A stretch of DNA of 64,000 nucleotides from Leptospira licerasiae serovar Varillal str. VAR 010 (GTDB taxonomy: Bacteria > Spirochaetota > Leptospiria > Leptospirales > Leptospiraceae), in assembly GCF_000244755.1 (NCBI RefSeq), contig NZ_AHOO02000011.1, forward strand, positions 1 to 64,000. The letters run 5' to 3'. The position numbers and the translations under genes are program-made. Below the pieces are notes generated by a model. That model saw only the letters and a program-made list of their open reading frames with translations. It was not told where the DNA came from and ran no database searches. This document shows positions 1-10,040 of this stretch, piece by piece (position 1 is the stretch's first letter; every line of letters begins with the position of its first letter).

Positions 1-75
1 TTCGCAACCCATCGCGAGAAGACTAAACGCGAATAAGGTAAATAAGGATCTTATTATATAATATACTTTTCTCAT
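1..75 (-). CDS. Lipoprotein, N-terminal fragment only
   Basis: This gene is cut by the left edge of the window; only its first 25 codons are visible. They start at ATG 73-75 behind a strong purine-rich ribosome site (AAGGAAAGAGAG on the minus strand). The peptide begins MRKVYYIIRS, continues with a hydrophobic stretch and ends LLAMGCE, a good lipobox with the cysteine at residue 24, so the product should be an exported, lipidated envelope protein. It lies 10 bases after the stop of the barrel protein upstream on the same strand and is probably co-transcribed with it. Its function cannot be judged from this fragment. Confidence 0.75.
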   Translation of the reverse strand, partial: MRKVYYIIRSLFTLFAFSLLAMGCE

Positions 76-85
76 CTCTCTTTCC

Positions 86-1609
86 TTAGAACGCGTGATT
101 GAAGTTTACGAATAACTGTTTATCTTCTTTGGAAACCGCATAGTCGAACATGATGATCGTTGTTTGGTTCCATGCGATCCTGAGACCGATACCTCGGGAA
201 TATTTGTAATCCTTGGTCCCCACCTTATGTTCGTCGTTCCAGACTCGTCCGAAGTCCATGAAAGGAACCAGGTTGAATGCAAAGTGTTGTCCCGCAACGG
301 AAAGTGAACCGAATTTCCAACGAAGTTCGATATTACCCCACCCCATTGCACGTCCTACGAATCGGTCTTGTTTATAACCTCTTAATGTAGTACGTCCGCC
401 TAATCCGGAGATCACACCTTCCGTTCCCCACATATTACGATATTCGAAGAATGGTGCGTCTCCCTCTGTAACGGAGAAACCGCCTCGTCCTGCGAGAACC
501 AATTTGTCGAAAACTCTTGGAAACGGACTCCAGAAAAATTTTGCCTGTGTGAAATATTTAGAATAATCGAAATTAGATCCGAAAGTTTTTGCCGATCTTT
601 CGTATGTCGCTTCTAAGAATACACCTTGATTCGGATCAGGTTCCAAGTCTCTGGTGTCGTATACTACACCTAAACGAAGTGTATTTACCATACCTCCATG
701 GTATCCTAAGATCTTTCCCGAATTATAATCTTCGGTAATTTTAGTAGTACCGTTAATCGCCTTTCCGCCCGAATTGATCCCGAATCCATCTAAGTAAGGA
801 TCCGAAGCATTCGCAAGAGTTCCGTCAAATGCTCTTACTATATTCTGGGACATACGAAGTCCTGCAACAAGTCGGACAGTTCCTCCGACATAAGATCTTT
901 CTCCACTTAGCATAGCAGTAGGAGAGATCAAATTATATCGGTTGTACTGAGAGTCTGTCACTCTGAATCCGTTTTGAGCGGGGAACCCGTTGTATACTGA
1001 ACCGTTGATATCCACAGGATCTCCTGGGCCGCCTGGTCTAGTATATGCCAGGTTCCTTTGTTGGTCGGCAAAAGTTGCGTTTGTAAAAACTTGGCCTCCA
1101 TCTTGGTTCCTATCCGTATAGCTTAAGGTTTGAAGAGAAGATTCTCCCAAACCGAAGAATAAAGTGTTCGGATTCGCATCGTAAACACCCTCTCCTCTCA
1201 AACGCCATTGTGTTCCGAACACGTAAGGAGCGTCAAAGGCAACGTCCTGATACTGACGATGTTTTGTGGTGTTGAAGTATTGAGCGTAAATCCTGAATTT
1301 GTAAGGTGTATATTCGAAAAATGGATCTTCTTTCTTTCCATTATTATATGCGAATACACGAATACCGTAACCTATACCTGTATTCGGATCCGAATTCAAA
1401 AGAGGAAGTCCTGTCGGAAACCAACCTTCTTTTTTCTTTTCAAGATCCTTTTTACAAAGCTGTCTTTTAGGACTTATGTAAAACGGTAGATCCGTTCTTT
1501 CAGGAGGTTTTTCACAACCATCTAAGAGGCCCGGATCGGCGGAGATATTTTGAGTCGAAACAAAGGCCAATATAGCAATTATGCCGATGCGAATAAGGAA
1601 ATGCTTCAT
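86..1609 (-). CDS. BamA/Omp85-superfamily outer-membrane beta-barrel protein
   Basis: A 507-residue exported protein with a signal peptide at about residues 1-24 (cleavage near ISADP). A short cysteine-containing N-terminal region is followed by a long run of alternating aromatic and polar strands ending in aromatic Phe (FNHAF), as expected for an outer-membrane barrel. The motif [11 protein letters not shown] near residue 400 and the [11 protein letters not shown] start of the barrel resemble bacterial surface-antigen (Omp85-type) barrels with the leptospiral DUF5982-type N-terminus. No clear POTRA array is visible, so it is more likely a single-protein translocator, lipase-like or structural barrel than BamA itself. 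It is probably transcribed from the promoter at 1643-1670, with the lipoprotein at 1-75 downstream. Class is well supported; function is unknown. Confidence 0.75.
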   Translation of the reverse strand: MKHFLIRIGIIAILAFVSTQNISADPGLLDGCEKPPERTDLPFYISPKRQLCKKDLEKKKEGWFPTGLPLLNSDPNTGIGYGIRVFAYNNGKKEDPFFEYTPYKFRIYAQYFNTTKHRQYQDVAFDAPYVFGTQWRLRGEGVYDANPNTLFFGLGESSLQTLSYTDRNQDGGQVFTNATFADQQRNLAYTRPGGPGDPVDINGSVYNGFPAQNGFRVTDSQYNRYNLISPTAMLSGERSYVGGTVRLVAGLRMSQNIVRAFDGTLANASDPYLDGFGINSGGKAINGTTKITEDYNSGKILGYHGGMVNTLRLGVVYDTRDLEPDPNQGVFLEATYERSAKTFGSNFDYSKYFTQAKFFWSPFPRVFDKLVLAGRGGFSVTEGDAPFFEYRNMWGTEGVISGLGGRTTLRGYKQDRFVGRAMGWGNIELRWKFGSLSVAGQHFAFNLVPFMDFGRVWNDEHKVGTKDYKYSRGIGLRIAWNQTTIIMFDYAVSKEDKQLFVNFNHAF

Positions 1610-1642
1610 GCAGTAACCTGAAATTTTTTATGGAATTCGCAA

Positions 1643-1670
1643 TGTATAATAGCGTCCGAACCGATGTCAA
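1643..1670 (-). promoter_or_regulatory. Sigma-70 type promoter for the barrel operon
   Basis: Read on the minus strand, a perfect TTGACA (-35, 1665-1670) is followed after 16 bases by TATACA (-10, 1643-1648). Transcription would start near 1636, leaving a leader of about 27 bases before the ATG at 1609. It is the clearest promoter match I found in the window. Confidence 0.7.
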
Positions 1671-1836
1671 ATTTATTCCTGGAACCTTTTTCTTCTAAGA
1701 AGGGTCAGCAGTCTCGACTTGAACCTCATTCTAAAATTATCATATCGCTTGTTCGAAATAAGAATTTAATTTTTAACAATACTGAAATGTTCCAGTCTCA
1801 TAAAACATTTCGACATGGAGAGAGAATGGAAATTTA

Positions 1837-2316
1837 TTATTCGGCTAATTTGATCAACAACTGATCTTGGGAAACGATATCGCCTGGCTCCGCAAGTACT
1901 TCTTGCACCTTAGCATCCGTCCCGGCCTTTAAGGCGTGCTCCATCTTCATTGCTTCTACTACCGCAAGGGTCTGTCCTTTTTTTACGGAGTCACCTGACT
2001 TCACTTCTACCTTGATGATCTTTCCAGGCATAGGACTTTTGATCTCTAAAGAAGCCGATTGAGCATCCGAAGCTTCCCTCCCTTTGATCGCAAACTGGAA
2101 GGTTTTTCCTTTAGTATGAATGAAAAGTTTACCACTTCTAAGTAATGCGACACTCCCATCAGGTAGGGAATAAGAGCCGTCTTCTTCCCCAGTCCAAGAA
2201 TAATGAGTAAGAAGTGATTCCCATTTCTTTTCAGGACCGAATAATCTAGAAGAGGAATCTCCCAGATCTATTACGTATTCTTTTTCTTTCCATTGGAGTC
2301 GGAATAATCGGTTCAA
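1837..2316 (-). CDS. Biotin carboxyl carrier protein of an acyl-CoA carboxylase, TTG start
   Basis: A 159-residue protein whose C-terminal 75 residues form a biotinyl domain with the canonical AMKM biotinylation site (VVEAMKMEHA). The N-terminal part resembles the beta-strand linker (BT domain) found in alpha subunits of 3-methylcrotonyl-, propionyl- and geranyl-CoA carboxylases. The frame stays open to 2442, but that stretch lies inside the biotin carboxylase gene. The best start is TTG at 2316, preceded by GGGGAG at suitable spacing and overlapping the upstream TGA stop. In fused alpha subunits the sequence would continue directly from the upstream gene into this one. It is therefore either a naturally split, translationally coupled subunit or the product of a frame break. 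No carboxyltransferase subunit lies nearby. Confidence 0.8.
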   Translation of the reverse strand: MNRLFRLQWKEKEYVIDLGDSSSRLFGPEKKWESLLTHYSWTGEEDGSYSLPDGSVALLRSGKLFIHTKGKTFQFAIKGREASDAQSASLEIKSPMPGKIIKVEVKSGDSVKKGQTLAVVEAMKMEHALKAGTDAKVQEVLAEPGDIVSQDQLLIKLAE

Positions 2317-3784
2317 GATATTTCTCCCCAAACTCCGTTCGGCCCGACGGCTTCCCATACGGAGGAAGTTTTCACAGTACGGTTCGCAAGGAAAGAAGCA
2401 GTTCTCATAAGCGCTTCTTTTTCTTCTCCGGATTCTTCCCAAACTATTTTATGTTTTTCTAAAAAATGAGTATTGGTGTTTCCTTTTACGAATTCGGAAT
2501 GCTCCAAGATTGCCTTTAAATAATTCAGGTTTGTAATAGGTCCGAATACTATAGTTTCCTCTAACCCGGCGATCAGATTTTTACGCGCCTCTTCTCTTGT
2601 TTTTCCGATCCCGATCAATTTAGCTAACATAGGATCGTAATAGAGAGAAACTTCGGAACCGGTAACAACTCCGGAATCGACTCTGACATTCTGTATCTCG
2701 GGGAATCTGGCAAGTTCTACCTTTCCGATGGAAGGTAGGAACTCATTCTCAGGATCTTCCGCATACAATCTGACTTCGATCGCATGTCCGCTCTGAGATG
2801 GGGATTTTCCTGCAGTGAGTTTTTCGATACTCATTCCTTCCGCAATTCGGATCTGCCATTCGACTAGATCGAAACCGGTGACGGATTCGGTCACTGGATG
2901 TTCTACCTGGAGTCTTGTATTCATTTCCAAAAAGTAGAATGCCCCGTCTTCTCCCAAAATGAACTCAACCGTTCCAGCACCCAGATAACCGATAGAAGAA
3001 GCGGCCTTAACAGCAACTTCACAAATCTTTTGTTTCAGATCGGAGGGCAGATTCGGTGCGGGAGATTCCTCCACTACTTTCTGGTGTCTTCTCTGGATGG
3101 AACATTCTCTTTCGAATAAATGTATCACTTTCCCGGAAGTATCCCCGAATACCTGGACTTCTATATGTCTAGGATTGACGATGTATTTTTCTAAGAACAC
3201 TCTCGAATCCCCAAAAGCGTTCCCTGCCTCTCTTTGGGCGGATTCTAATGCGGGTAAAAATTCTTCTTTGGAAAAGACACGCTTCATACCTTTTCCGCCA
3301 CCGCCTGCGCTTGCTTTGATCATGATCGGAAATCCGATCCTCTCGGCTTCTTTTAATAATATGGAATGTTCTTGGGAATCCCCTTCGTATCCGGGAACAA
3401 CCGGAACTCCTGCCTTTTCCATGGCCGCGCGAGAACGAATCTTGTCTCCCATTAAGTCCACAGTTTCTGCCTTAGGTCCTAAGAAAGAAATTTTTGCCTT
3501 AGATAGTTCTCTTGCAAATTCAGCCTTTTCGGACAAAAAACCATAACCCGGATGGACCGCGTCGGCTCCGGTCTCCTTGATCGCCTTTAGTATATTAGAA
3601 ATTACTAAATAAGATTTAGAAGGTTCCGACTCTCCTAAATAAAACGAAAAGTCTGCAGCTTTTACGAATGGAGCATCTTTATCCGCGTCGGAATACACGG
3701 CTACGGTCTCGATTCCCAACCTTTTGCAGGTCTTCTGGATACGGAGGGAGATCTCTCCCCTATTTGCGATGAGTAGTCTTTTGA

Positions 3785-3788
<4 letters not shown>
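2313..3788 (-). CDS. Biotin carboxylase subunit of an acyl-CoA carboxylase
   Basis: A 491-residue ATP-grasp biotin carboxylase, which carboxylates biotin using ATP and bicarbonate. It shows the N-terminal RLLIANRGEI start, the glycine-rich ATP loop KASAGGGGKGM (about residue 160), ERECSIQRRHQK and the catalytic EMNTRLQVEHPVTE (about residue 290). It is about 45 residues longer than a minimal AccC. The tail, after HFLEKHK, resembles the beginning of the BT linker of methylcrotonyl- or propionyl-CoA carboxylase alpha subunits. Translation starts at GTG 3788, whose GTGA overlaps the stop of the acyltransferase gene, so coupling is likely. It ends within the linker, and the remainder is encoded in the next frame. 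The substrate (acetyl-, propionyl-, methylcrotonyl-CoA) cannot be settled here; the linker argues against a simple AccC. Confidence 0.88.
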
Positions 3789-4582
<794 letters not shown>

Positions 4583-4718
4583 GCGAACTATGCTTTAGTA
4601 CCTCTCCGAACAAGGAAAGCAAATTCTTAGAAGTATTCAAAAGGAGAAACACGAATGCAACAATTCCACTCTGACATAACTTACAATGTTCGCTTTACTT
4701 AAAATGGGAATAATAAAT

Positions 4719-4749
4719 AAAAAAGCCCGTCCCCTTTGGAAACAGGCCT
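4719..4749 (-). terminator. Rho-independent terminator after the 4777-5886 gene
   Basis: On the minus strand an 8-bp stem (AGGCCTGT with ACGGGCTT, including two G-T pairs) encloses an 11-base loop and is followed by TTTTTT. It lies 28 bases beyond the stop codon of the exported protein gene, so it separates that gene from the acyltransferase operon. Confidence 0.6.
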
Positions 4750-4776
4750 TCTATTTTTCAGAAGAATGGAAAGATC

Positions 4777-5886
4777 TTATTTATTTGGCTGGCTTGCTGC
4801 AGCAGCTTGTTTTCTCTTCTGAGCTCCCGGAGGGATTTTATCTCCCAGGAGTTTTTTACGAGTCTCAGCATCCCAACGAAGATATAGTTTATTGTCTATC
4901 TCGTCGTCGTAAACTCTTCCTAAAATATCCACAGCGTCTCTACGATAATCGTCCGGAATTCTTTTATCGAATACGGGGCTCATTTTATTATCCGCGCGGA
5001 CAAGAGGATTCGTAGAGAAGTCGTAAGTTACACCTTCAACGGAAACAACTTCTCCAGGAGTGACCTCTCCGATCTCGTTACGAGTCTCTTCGGTCTTAGC
5101 GTCCGATCTTTGTAGATAGTAGTTATCGTAAGGATACTTGAGTTTGAAAATGTTCATCGCATTGGATCTTGCGTCCCTACAAAGATTGATCGCTCCTAAA
5201 TACATTTCGATACGATGTTTTCTGTGCTCAGGCTGGAGTTTTTGATGTTTCTCCAAATGTTTTTCTATCTTAAGAGCGTTATTCCTAGCTTCCTTCGCTT
5301 CTCCTAAGAATTGATAACCTAATTCCATATTCTTTTCGATGGTGTATTTATTCACCACGTAATGGAATTCTCTCGGGTTATACATCCTACGAGTAAAAGG
5401 AGCTTCTCTATTCTCCTTAATGTCCGCACGAATATAACTGGTTTTTCCGTATTCCACGGAAATATCCACAAGAGCTCTATCCATAGGATTGTTCGGATTT
5501 TTCTTTTCGATCGCAGTTTTTAGGATCTCTTCCGTTCTTTCCACATAGGCTTGTGAAAGTTCTTCCAAAAGAAGTTCCATTCCAAGCTGAGATTCCAAAA
5601 ATCTACGATAAGAATTTACAAAGTTTCCTTCGAAGAAATACAAAAGACCTTCTTGGTACAGTCTTTTTAGTTCTTTATACTTCGCGAGCCTCTCCCCATC
5701 TGCCTGGGGTTGCCCGTTTGCGGAGGATTTTACCTCTCCCGGATAATTTTTTACGACCGGCTCTATCGCTCTTAAATAAGTTAAGAGTTCTATTCTCTTC
5801 TTATACGATTTCATAGAAACGGCTTCGCCGTGTAATAGAACTGGGGCGACTAACATCGCAATCATGAAAACGAGAAGTTTTTTCAT
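4777..5886 (-). CDS. Exported helical protein of unknown function
   Basis: A 369-residue protein with a clear Sec signal peptide (MKKLLVFMIAMLVAPVLLHGEA, cleavage near residue 21). The mature part is rich in charged and helical sequence, with repeated Tyr, Glu and Lys and Leu-rich stretches (LLYFFEGNFVNSYRRFLESQ, about residues 80-100) that look TPR-like. No catalytic motif is recognised. It ends in a basic, Ala-rich tail (QKRKQAAAASQPNK). The ribosome site AAAGGT precedes ATG 5886. It is monocistronic, with its own terminator downstream, and is divergent from the DUF2225 gene. I regard it as a conserved leptospiral periplasmic protein without assigned function. Confidence 0.7.
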   Translation of the reverse strand: MKKLLVFMIAMLVAPVLLHGEAVSMKSYKKRIELLTYLRAIEPVVKNYPGEVKSSANGQPQADGERLAKYKELKRLYQEGLLYFFEGNFVNSYRRFLESQLGMELLLEELSQAYVERTEEILKTAIEKKNPNNPMDRALVDISVEYGKTSYIRADIKENREAPFTRRMYNPREFHYVVNKYTIEKNMELGYQFLGEAKEARNNALKIEKHLEKHQKLQPEHRKHRIEMYLGAINLCRDARSNAMNIFKLKYPYDNYYLQRSDAKTEETRNEIGEVTPGEVVSVEGVTYDFSTNPLVRADNKMSPVFDKRIPDDYRRDAVDILGRVYDDEIDNKLYLRWDAETRKKLLGDKIPPGAQKRKQAAAASQPNK

Positions 5887-6020
5887 TGGCGGACCTTTTC
5901 CTTAGTATCTTCTTGAGAAGACCGGGTTCAACCCGAAAATCGTGCTTTTCTTCTTAGTCTATCGGTTAGAATACGGTGAGAATTGACGCTTCCGGCTCGA
6001 TTTTTCCGGAAATTCTTCGT

Positions 6021-6902
6021 ATGACAGCAACTGCATTAGCCCAAGGCAAAAAAATCTCGTTTCGTAACAAAGAAGATACGGTCTGCCCTATCTGTAGCGA
6101 GGTCCACCAAAGGGAAAGTATGTTCCAAGGGGGAGGAAGGCTGATCGCAGGCAAACTCACCCAAGAATTACGTCGCTTATACGAAAAAAACAAAAAATTC
6201 GGCAGGGTTTCCCCGAACGATTACGTTCTAAATGTCTGCCCACGTTGTCTTTATACTGCATTTCCTAAAGATTGGTCCGGTCTAGATGCGGATGAACTAG
6301 CAAAACTACGAGAATCCGCAGAGATCCGACGTAAAAATATAGAGTCCATCATGGGACCTACTGATTTTTACCAGGAAAGAAATCTGATCTTAGGGGCCGC
6401 GTCTTATCTTTTAGCGATAGAATGTTACCAGTCCAGAAAAGTTACAGTAGCTCCTACACCTAAAAAAGCAGTCTGCGCTGTCCGAGGGGCCTGGTACTTT
6501 GATGATGTGAACACAGAGTTTCCGGGAATGGGTTACGACAAGATCCGGGACCTTCTCTACCAAAAAGCCGCAGGCTGGTACACAGAAACAATGGAAATCA
6601 TGCAGTCTGGTTCCGAACCGGTGGATGCAGCATCTTACTTACTCGGACCGGATACTGACAAAAACTGGGGATTTGACGGAGTCATTTATCTTTCCGCTTA
6701 TCTCACAATGAAGTTCAAGGAAGAACTCGCATCAGATGCCGCTTCTAAACTAAACCTTCTTATCCGAGCCAAAAGGACTCTTTCCAGATTGTACGGTTCC
6801 GGTAAGGCGTCCAAATCCAAACCTTCTGTCATTATCGATATGGCAAAAGAACTCTATGACGAATACAATAAGATCATAGAGGAGATGGGCGGAGAAAAAT
6901 AA
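6021..6902 (+). CDS. DUF2225 family protein
   Basis: A 293-residue protein of the DUF2225 family (PF09986). Two CxxC pairs are visible, VCPICSEVH near residue 22 and VCPRCLY near residue 70, consistent with a metal-binding knuckle. They are followed by a helical, TPR-like C-terminal half. The frame is open from GTG 5976, which would add 15 residues. I prefer ATG 6021 because the family similarity begins at ISFRNKED just after it, but neither start has a strong ribosome site. The protein has no signal peptide and should be cytoplasmic. It lies 58 bases upstream of truA on the same strand. Function is unknown. Confidence 0.75.
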   Translation: MTATALAQGKKISFRNKEDTVCPICSEVHQRESMFQGGGRLIAGKLTQELRRLYEKNKKFGRVSPNDYVLNVCPRCLYTAFPKDWSGLDADELAKLRESAEIRRKNIESIMGPTDFYQERNLILGAASYLLAIECYQSRKVTVAPTPKKAVCAVRGAWYFDDVNTEFPGMGYDKIRDLLYQKAAGWYTETMEIMQSGSEPVDAASYLLGPDTDKNWGFDGVIYLSAYLTMKFKEELASDAASKLNLLIRAKRTLSRLYGSGKASKSKPSVIIDMAKELYDEYNKIIEEMGGEK

Positions 6903-6960
6903 GAGAATTGTTTCTCCGTTCGCCCCGTCGTTTTACTCAACTAGCTTCCACCCTCTTACT

Positions 6961-7788
6961 ATGACAGAAGATCCTAGAAACTATGCCTTGCTGATCGAAT
7001 TCGATGGTGGATGTTTTTTCGGATACCAAAGCCAAAAACAATCCCCAACAGTTCAGGAAGAAATAGAGAAAGCCTTAGAGGTACTTCTAAAAAAACAAAC
7101 CCGGATCTGGGGCGCAGGAAGAACGGACACTGGTGTCCATGCAAGGGGAATGGTCGTAAATTTTAAGACGGATTCTCCGATCCAGAACCTGTCGAAGTTC
7201 CTACTCGGAATGAATGCACTCACCGACCGAGGTCTGGCTATTCATGAGATCACGGAAGTTCCGCTGAATTTTAACTCTCAATTTTCATGTACTGCAAGAG
7301 AATACGAATACCTTTTAGTTAACGCAAGGTTCCCTAGACCCATTTGGAAAAACAGAGCATTCTGGTACCAACATCGGATTGACGTTTCCCGCTTAAGAGA
7401 AGAACTGGAACTACTAAAGGGAGAGCACGACTTTAGAAGTCTGGCAAAAGCCACTTCGATGCGGAACCGCAGGAGCACGACTCGGGTCATCTATGATGCG
7501 AGCCTTTTAGAAAGTGAAGAAGAGCCCGGACTTCTTCGTTTACGGATCAAGGCAAACGGTTTCCTCCATAATATGGTCCGGATCCTAACCGGAACACTTT
7601 TTGAAATAGCGATAGAGAAGCGCAAAGAGACGAATATATTGAAAATACTTTCTTCCAAAGATAGAACGATAGCCGGGATCACCCTCCCTCCTTACGGATT
7701 GTATTTTCTAAAAGCGTACTACGATTCTTTTCCTGAGATAGAACGTATGTACCAAGACAGAAAAGAATTCGGTGGAGTTCCTAGATGA
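6961..7788 (+). CDS. truA: tRNA pseudouridine synthase A
   Basis: A 275-residue TruA enzyme, which isomerises uridines 38-40 in the tRNA anticodon arm. The catalytic loop GAGRTDTGVHARG is intact with the nucleophile Asp at residue 56. The family's N-terminal FDGGCFFGYQSQ and C-terminal RIKANGFLHNMVR blocks are also present. Length is normal. The stop overlaps the start of the next gene by ATGA (7785-7788), so this housekeeping gene is translationally coupled to an envelope protein gene, which is an unusual partner. Confidence 0.95.
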   Translation: MTEDPRNYALLIEFDGGCFFGYQSQKQSPTVQEEIEKALEVLLKKQTRIWGAGRTDTGVHARGMVVNFKTDSPIQNLSKFLLGMNALTDRGLAIHEITEVPLNFNSQFSCTAREYEYLLVNARFPRPIWKNRAFWYQHRIDVSRLREELELLKGEHDFRSLAKATSMRNRRSTTRVIYDASLLESEEEPGLLRLRIKANGFLHNMVRILTGTLFEIAIEKRKETNILKILSSKDRTIAGITLPPYGLYFLKAYYDSFPEIERMYQDRKEFGGVPR

Positions 7789-8606
7789 AAAAACTCCTTC
7801 TGATCGCATTTTTACTTTTTCCCTGGTCCCAAACATTCTCCTATCCTGACCAACTGGATAATAAAGCAGTAAAATATCTGGGAGGAAACCCGGTTTCTCC
7901 TCCTATGGATTTTAATAAGATTGGTAATAGTTTCAAAAATGGAGAATTGATCCTAGCACAAGCTGGTGGAAATTTACCTTCTTCCGGACTTTCCCGCTCG
8001 GACAAAAAAGATGGTACAGAAGACGAAGAATTAGAGGAAGAACTTCCTACATTCTACGATAATAGAAAACCGGAAATCGGCGCCTGGGTAGGAGCTTCGA
8101 ATCCATTCCCCGGCTCGGAAGCACAGAAGTATTTGGATACAACTCTGGGTGGCGGGTTTTTCTATAGAGTTCCTTGGCCTTGGATCTTTTATGTGGAAGT
8201 AGGAGCATCTTACTCCAACTATTTATCCAGATCCGAAAGAGCTCTGACAACGATCCCAGTATATTCTGCACTCTGTTATAAACTTCCTTTCGAACTTCCG
8301 ATCACATTTATGGTTAAGGCTGGATTTGGAGAAACCTATGTGGTGGCAAGACCTGCAAACACTTCCCGTTGGAACGATACATTGTATGCAGGATTCGAGG
8401 CAAGTTTCGTAGCAGGAAAAAAGATCCGGATCGGGATCCGACTGGACTACAATAAAATTTATGAATCAGATTTAAATTCGCCTGCGGAAACAAAGTATCC
8501 CTACGTGGGTCCTACTGTGGATCCAAGGTTGAATAATCCGTATTATTACAATAAAGTGGATACTGAATTTTTCCATTTCGGTTTAATGGTGAGCGTATTC
8601 TTATGA
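7785..8606 (+). CDS. Exported protein, likely outer-membrane beta-barrel
   Basis: A 273-residue protein with a signal peptide (MKKLLLIAFLLFPWSQTFSYP). An acidic linker (about residues 65-88) is followed by a C-terminal region with regularly spaced Tyr, Phe and Trp in alternating strands. The region includes GGGFFYRVPWPWIFYVEVGASY and ends FHFGLMVSVFL, typical of a small outer-membrane barrel. No named family is recognised. It overlaps truA upstream and the 8603 gene downstream by four bases each, so all three should form one translationally coupled operon. The barrel call rests on composition and the strand-like pattern only. Confidence 0.65.
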   Translation: MKKLLLIAFLLFPWSQTFSYPDQLDNKAVKYLGGNPVSPPMDFNKIGNSFKNGELILAQAGGNLPSSGLSRSDKKDGTEDEELEEELPTFYDNRKPEIGAWVGASNPFPGSEAQKYLDTTLGGGFFYRVPWPWIFYVEVGASYSNYLSRSERALTTIPVYSALCYKLPFELPITFMVKAGFGETYVVARPANTSRWNDTLYAGFEASFVAGKKIRIGIRLDYNKIYESDLNSPAETKYPYVGPTVDPRLNNPYYYNKVDTEFFHFGLMVSVFL

Positions 8607-9868
8607 TTTCCAAAACGAATCATCTTTTATACCTTTCTTCTATTTTGCTAGCATTCGTTTCAGATTGTAAGGTAGGACATTGGGAAGGAAACGCCACCGA
8701 TAACCCGGTAATCAGTACTCTTTTTAATAGCCGGATGTTGCTCCTAATGAAAGGTACGTATGCGACCGACAGTCCTCTTGAATTTTCAGAATACAATAAC
8801 GGAACTGGAGATGTATACGAGGATCCATCCGGCGATCCTACTTTCAATACAGCCGGTCTTCCTAAGATGGCCAATCTTCCCATTTATATCGATATAGGTG
8901 AGATACGTATTTCTTCCAAATACCAAGACGGTCTAAACAATCTTTCTCAGATCAGGACGGTTGCAGCTGCTAAAGCTTTCTGGGATAACGTCGCTCCAAA
9001 TAGAGAGGTATATTGCACCCAGCCCTATACATTGAATGCAAATACATGCCGATCCCTGAACGGCGAATTCAAAATGGTCCAATTCTTAAACGGAGAAGGA
9101 GCCGAATTCCCTTCTAACGATCCTACTTCCGGAACAAACAGCGGACTTGCGAGCCAATACTATTATACCGGAACTTATATCCGTTCCTTAGTTACAGGTT
9201 GGGGAAATTCCCCAGGCGTAGACCTAACAAAAGTAACCTTCTTTGATAACTATGGAGTTTATGGATTTAATATAGTTCCAAGACTTGCATATGCTGCCGG
9301 AGCAACAGACAAATCGGGTTATCCTTTAGTATTCCCACTCCTCTACTCTGTACAACCCGGAGAAGCGGATATGGACTTTAAACCCGGATTCGAGCCTTAT
9401 ATTTTCGAAGTAAGAATGAACCTTAAGGAAAACTTAATGTTGCATTCCATCAAGGCTGCTGACGGAAGTACCGCAGCCACTCTCATTTCTATCAGCGATT
9501 GGAAAGTAAATCACCAAGGCCAAACCGATATGGGAGGGGGGATATTATCCAGATCCAGGACAATTTATCCGAGCGGGGCTTCTTCTCTAGCAATCACAGG
9601 CGGTTCCGGAAATCTAACTCATTACTTTGCGGTTTTCAGAGAAAATGAAACAAATGTCACGAGTAAACTTCCTTTGGCCGCAACTCCTGCAAGAAGCGGC
9701 ACGGTAAAGATGAAATACATCAACCCTGGAACTCATAAATTATACTGTCTGGCTGATACAGGAAACCTGGACGGTTTTCCTGATACGATCGTAGGGACTC
9801 CACTCACATTTTCCGTTCCGGAGAACGGAAACATGAGTACGATCTCTTTATCTTATTCTTGTCCTTAA
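8603..9868 (+). CDS. Exported surface-type protein, possible lipoprotein
   Basis: A 421-residue protein of unknown function, coupled to the preceding barrel-like gene by an ATGA overlap. The N-terminus is hydrophobic (LLYLSSILLAFVSDC). The Cys at residue 22 could be lipidated, but Asp at -1 is unusual for a lipobox, so it may instead be a plain exported protein. The mature part is rich in Asn, Gly, Thr and Ser with beta-like sequence, and its C-terminal section (KMKYINPGTHKLYCLADTG) looks like an immunoglobulin- or carboxypeptidase-regulatory-like beta-sandwich. Operon position next to a barrel suggests the pair act together at the cell surface; this is inference. Confidence 0.65.
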   Translation: MISKTNHLLYLSSILLAFVSDCKVGHWEGNATDNPVISTLFNSRMLLLMKGTYATDSPLEFSEYNNGTGDVYEDPSGDPTFNTAGLPKMANLPIYIDIGEIRISSKYQDGLNNLSQIRTVAAAKAFWDNVAPNREVYCTQPYTLNANTCRSLNGEFKMVQFLNGEGAEFPSNDPTSGTNSGLASQYYYTGTYIRSLVTGWGNSPGVDLTKVTFFDNYGVYGFNIVPRLAYAAGATDKSGYPLVFPLLYSVQPGEADMDFKPGFEPYIFEVRMNLKENLMLHSIKAADGSTAATLISISDWKVNHQGQTDMGGGILSRSRTIYPSGASSLAITGGSGNLTHYFAVFRENETNVTSKLPLAATPARSGTVKMKYINPGTHKLYCLADTGNLDGFPDTIVGTPLTFSVPENGNMSTISLSYSCP

Positions 9869-9904
9869 TAAAAGTCACAGAGTTTTAAAGAGCTACCGAG
9901 CGGG

Positions 9905-10021
9905 TTTCACACAGAGACACGAAGACGTAAGAGAAGAGGCTTTTTTCGCACAGAGTCCACTTTAGAGTTTAGGATGTTGGAGTTCCTACATTCCCTTTGT
10001 GTCTCTGTGACTCTGTGTGCC
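9905..10021. repeat. Dispersed intergenic repeat, copy 1
   Basis: The left arm (9905-9926) contains CACACAGAGACACGAAG. The right arm (9994-10020) contains CCTTTGTGTCTCTGTG and CTCTGTGACTCTGTGTG, which is largely the reverse complement of the left. Between them is the core TTGGAGTTCCTACAT (9977-9991). Related copies lie at about 17421-17758 and 31478-31820. It begins shortly after the stop of the plus-strand gene ending at 9868 and may fold into a long hairpin. Confidence 0.75.
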
Positions 10022-10040
10022 AAAACCTCTGGAACTCTTC

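Noticed and set aside
1664..1864. 66-codon plus-strand frame between the barrel and biotin carrier genes
   Set aside because: It overlaps the promoter of the barrel gene and the end of the carrier gene, has no ribosome site and shows no family features.
4655..4702. 15-codon plus-strand frame with an AAGGAG site
   Set aside because: The ribosome site is good, but no plus-strand gene follows nearby and the peptide has no leader-like features; chance is the simpler view.
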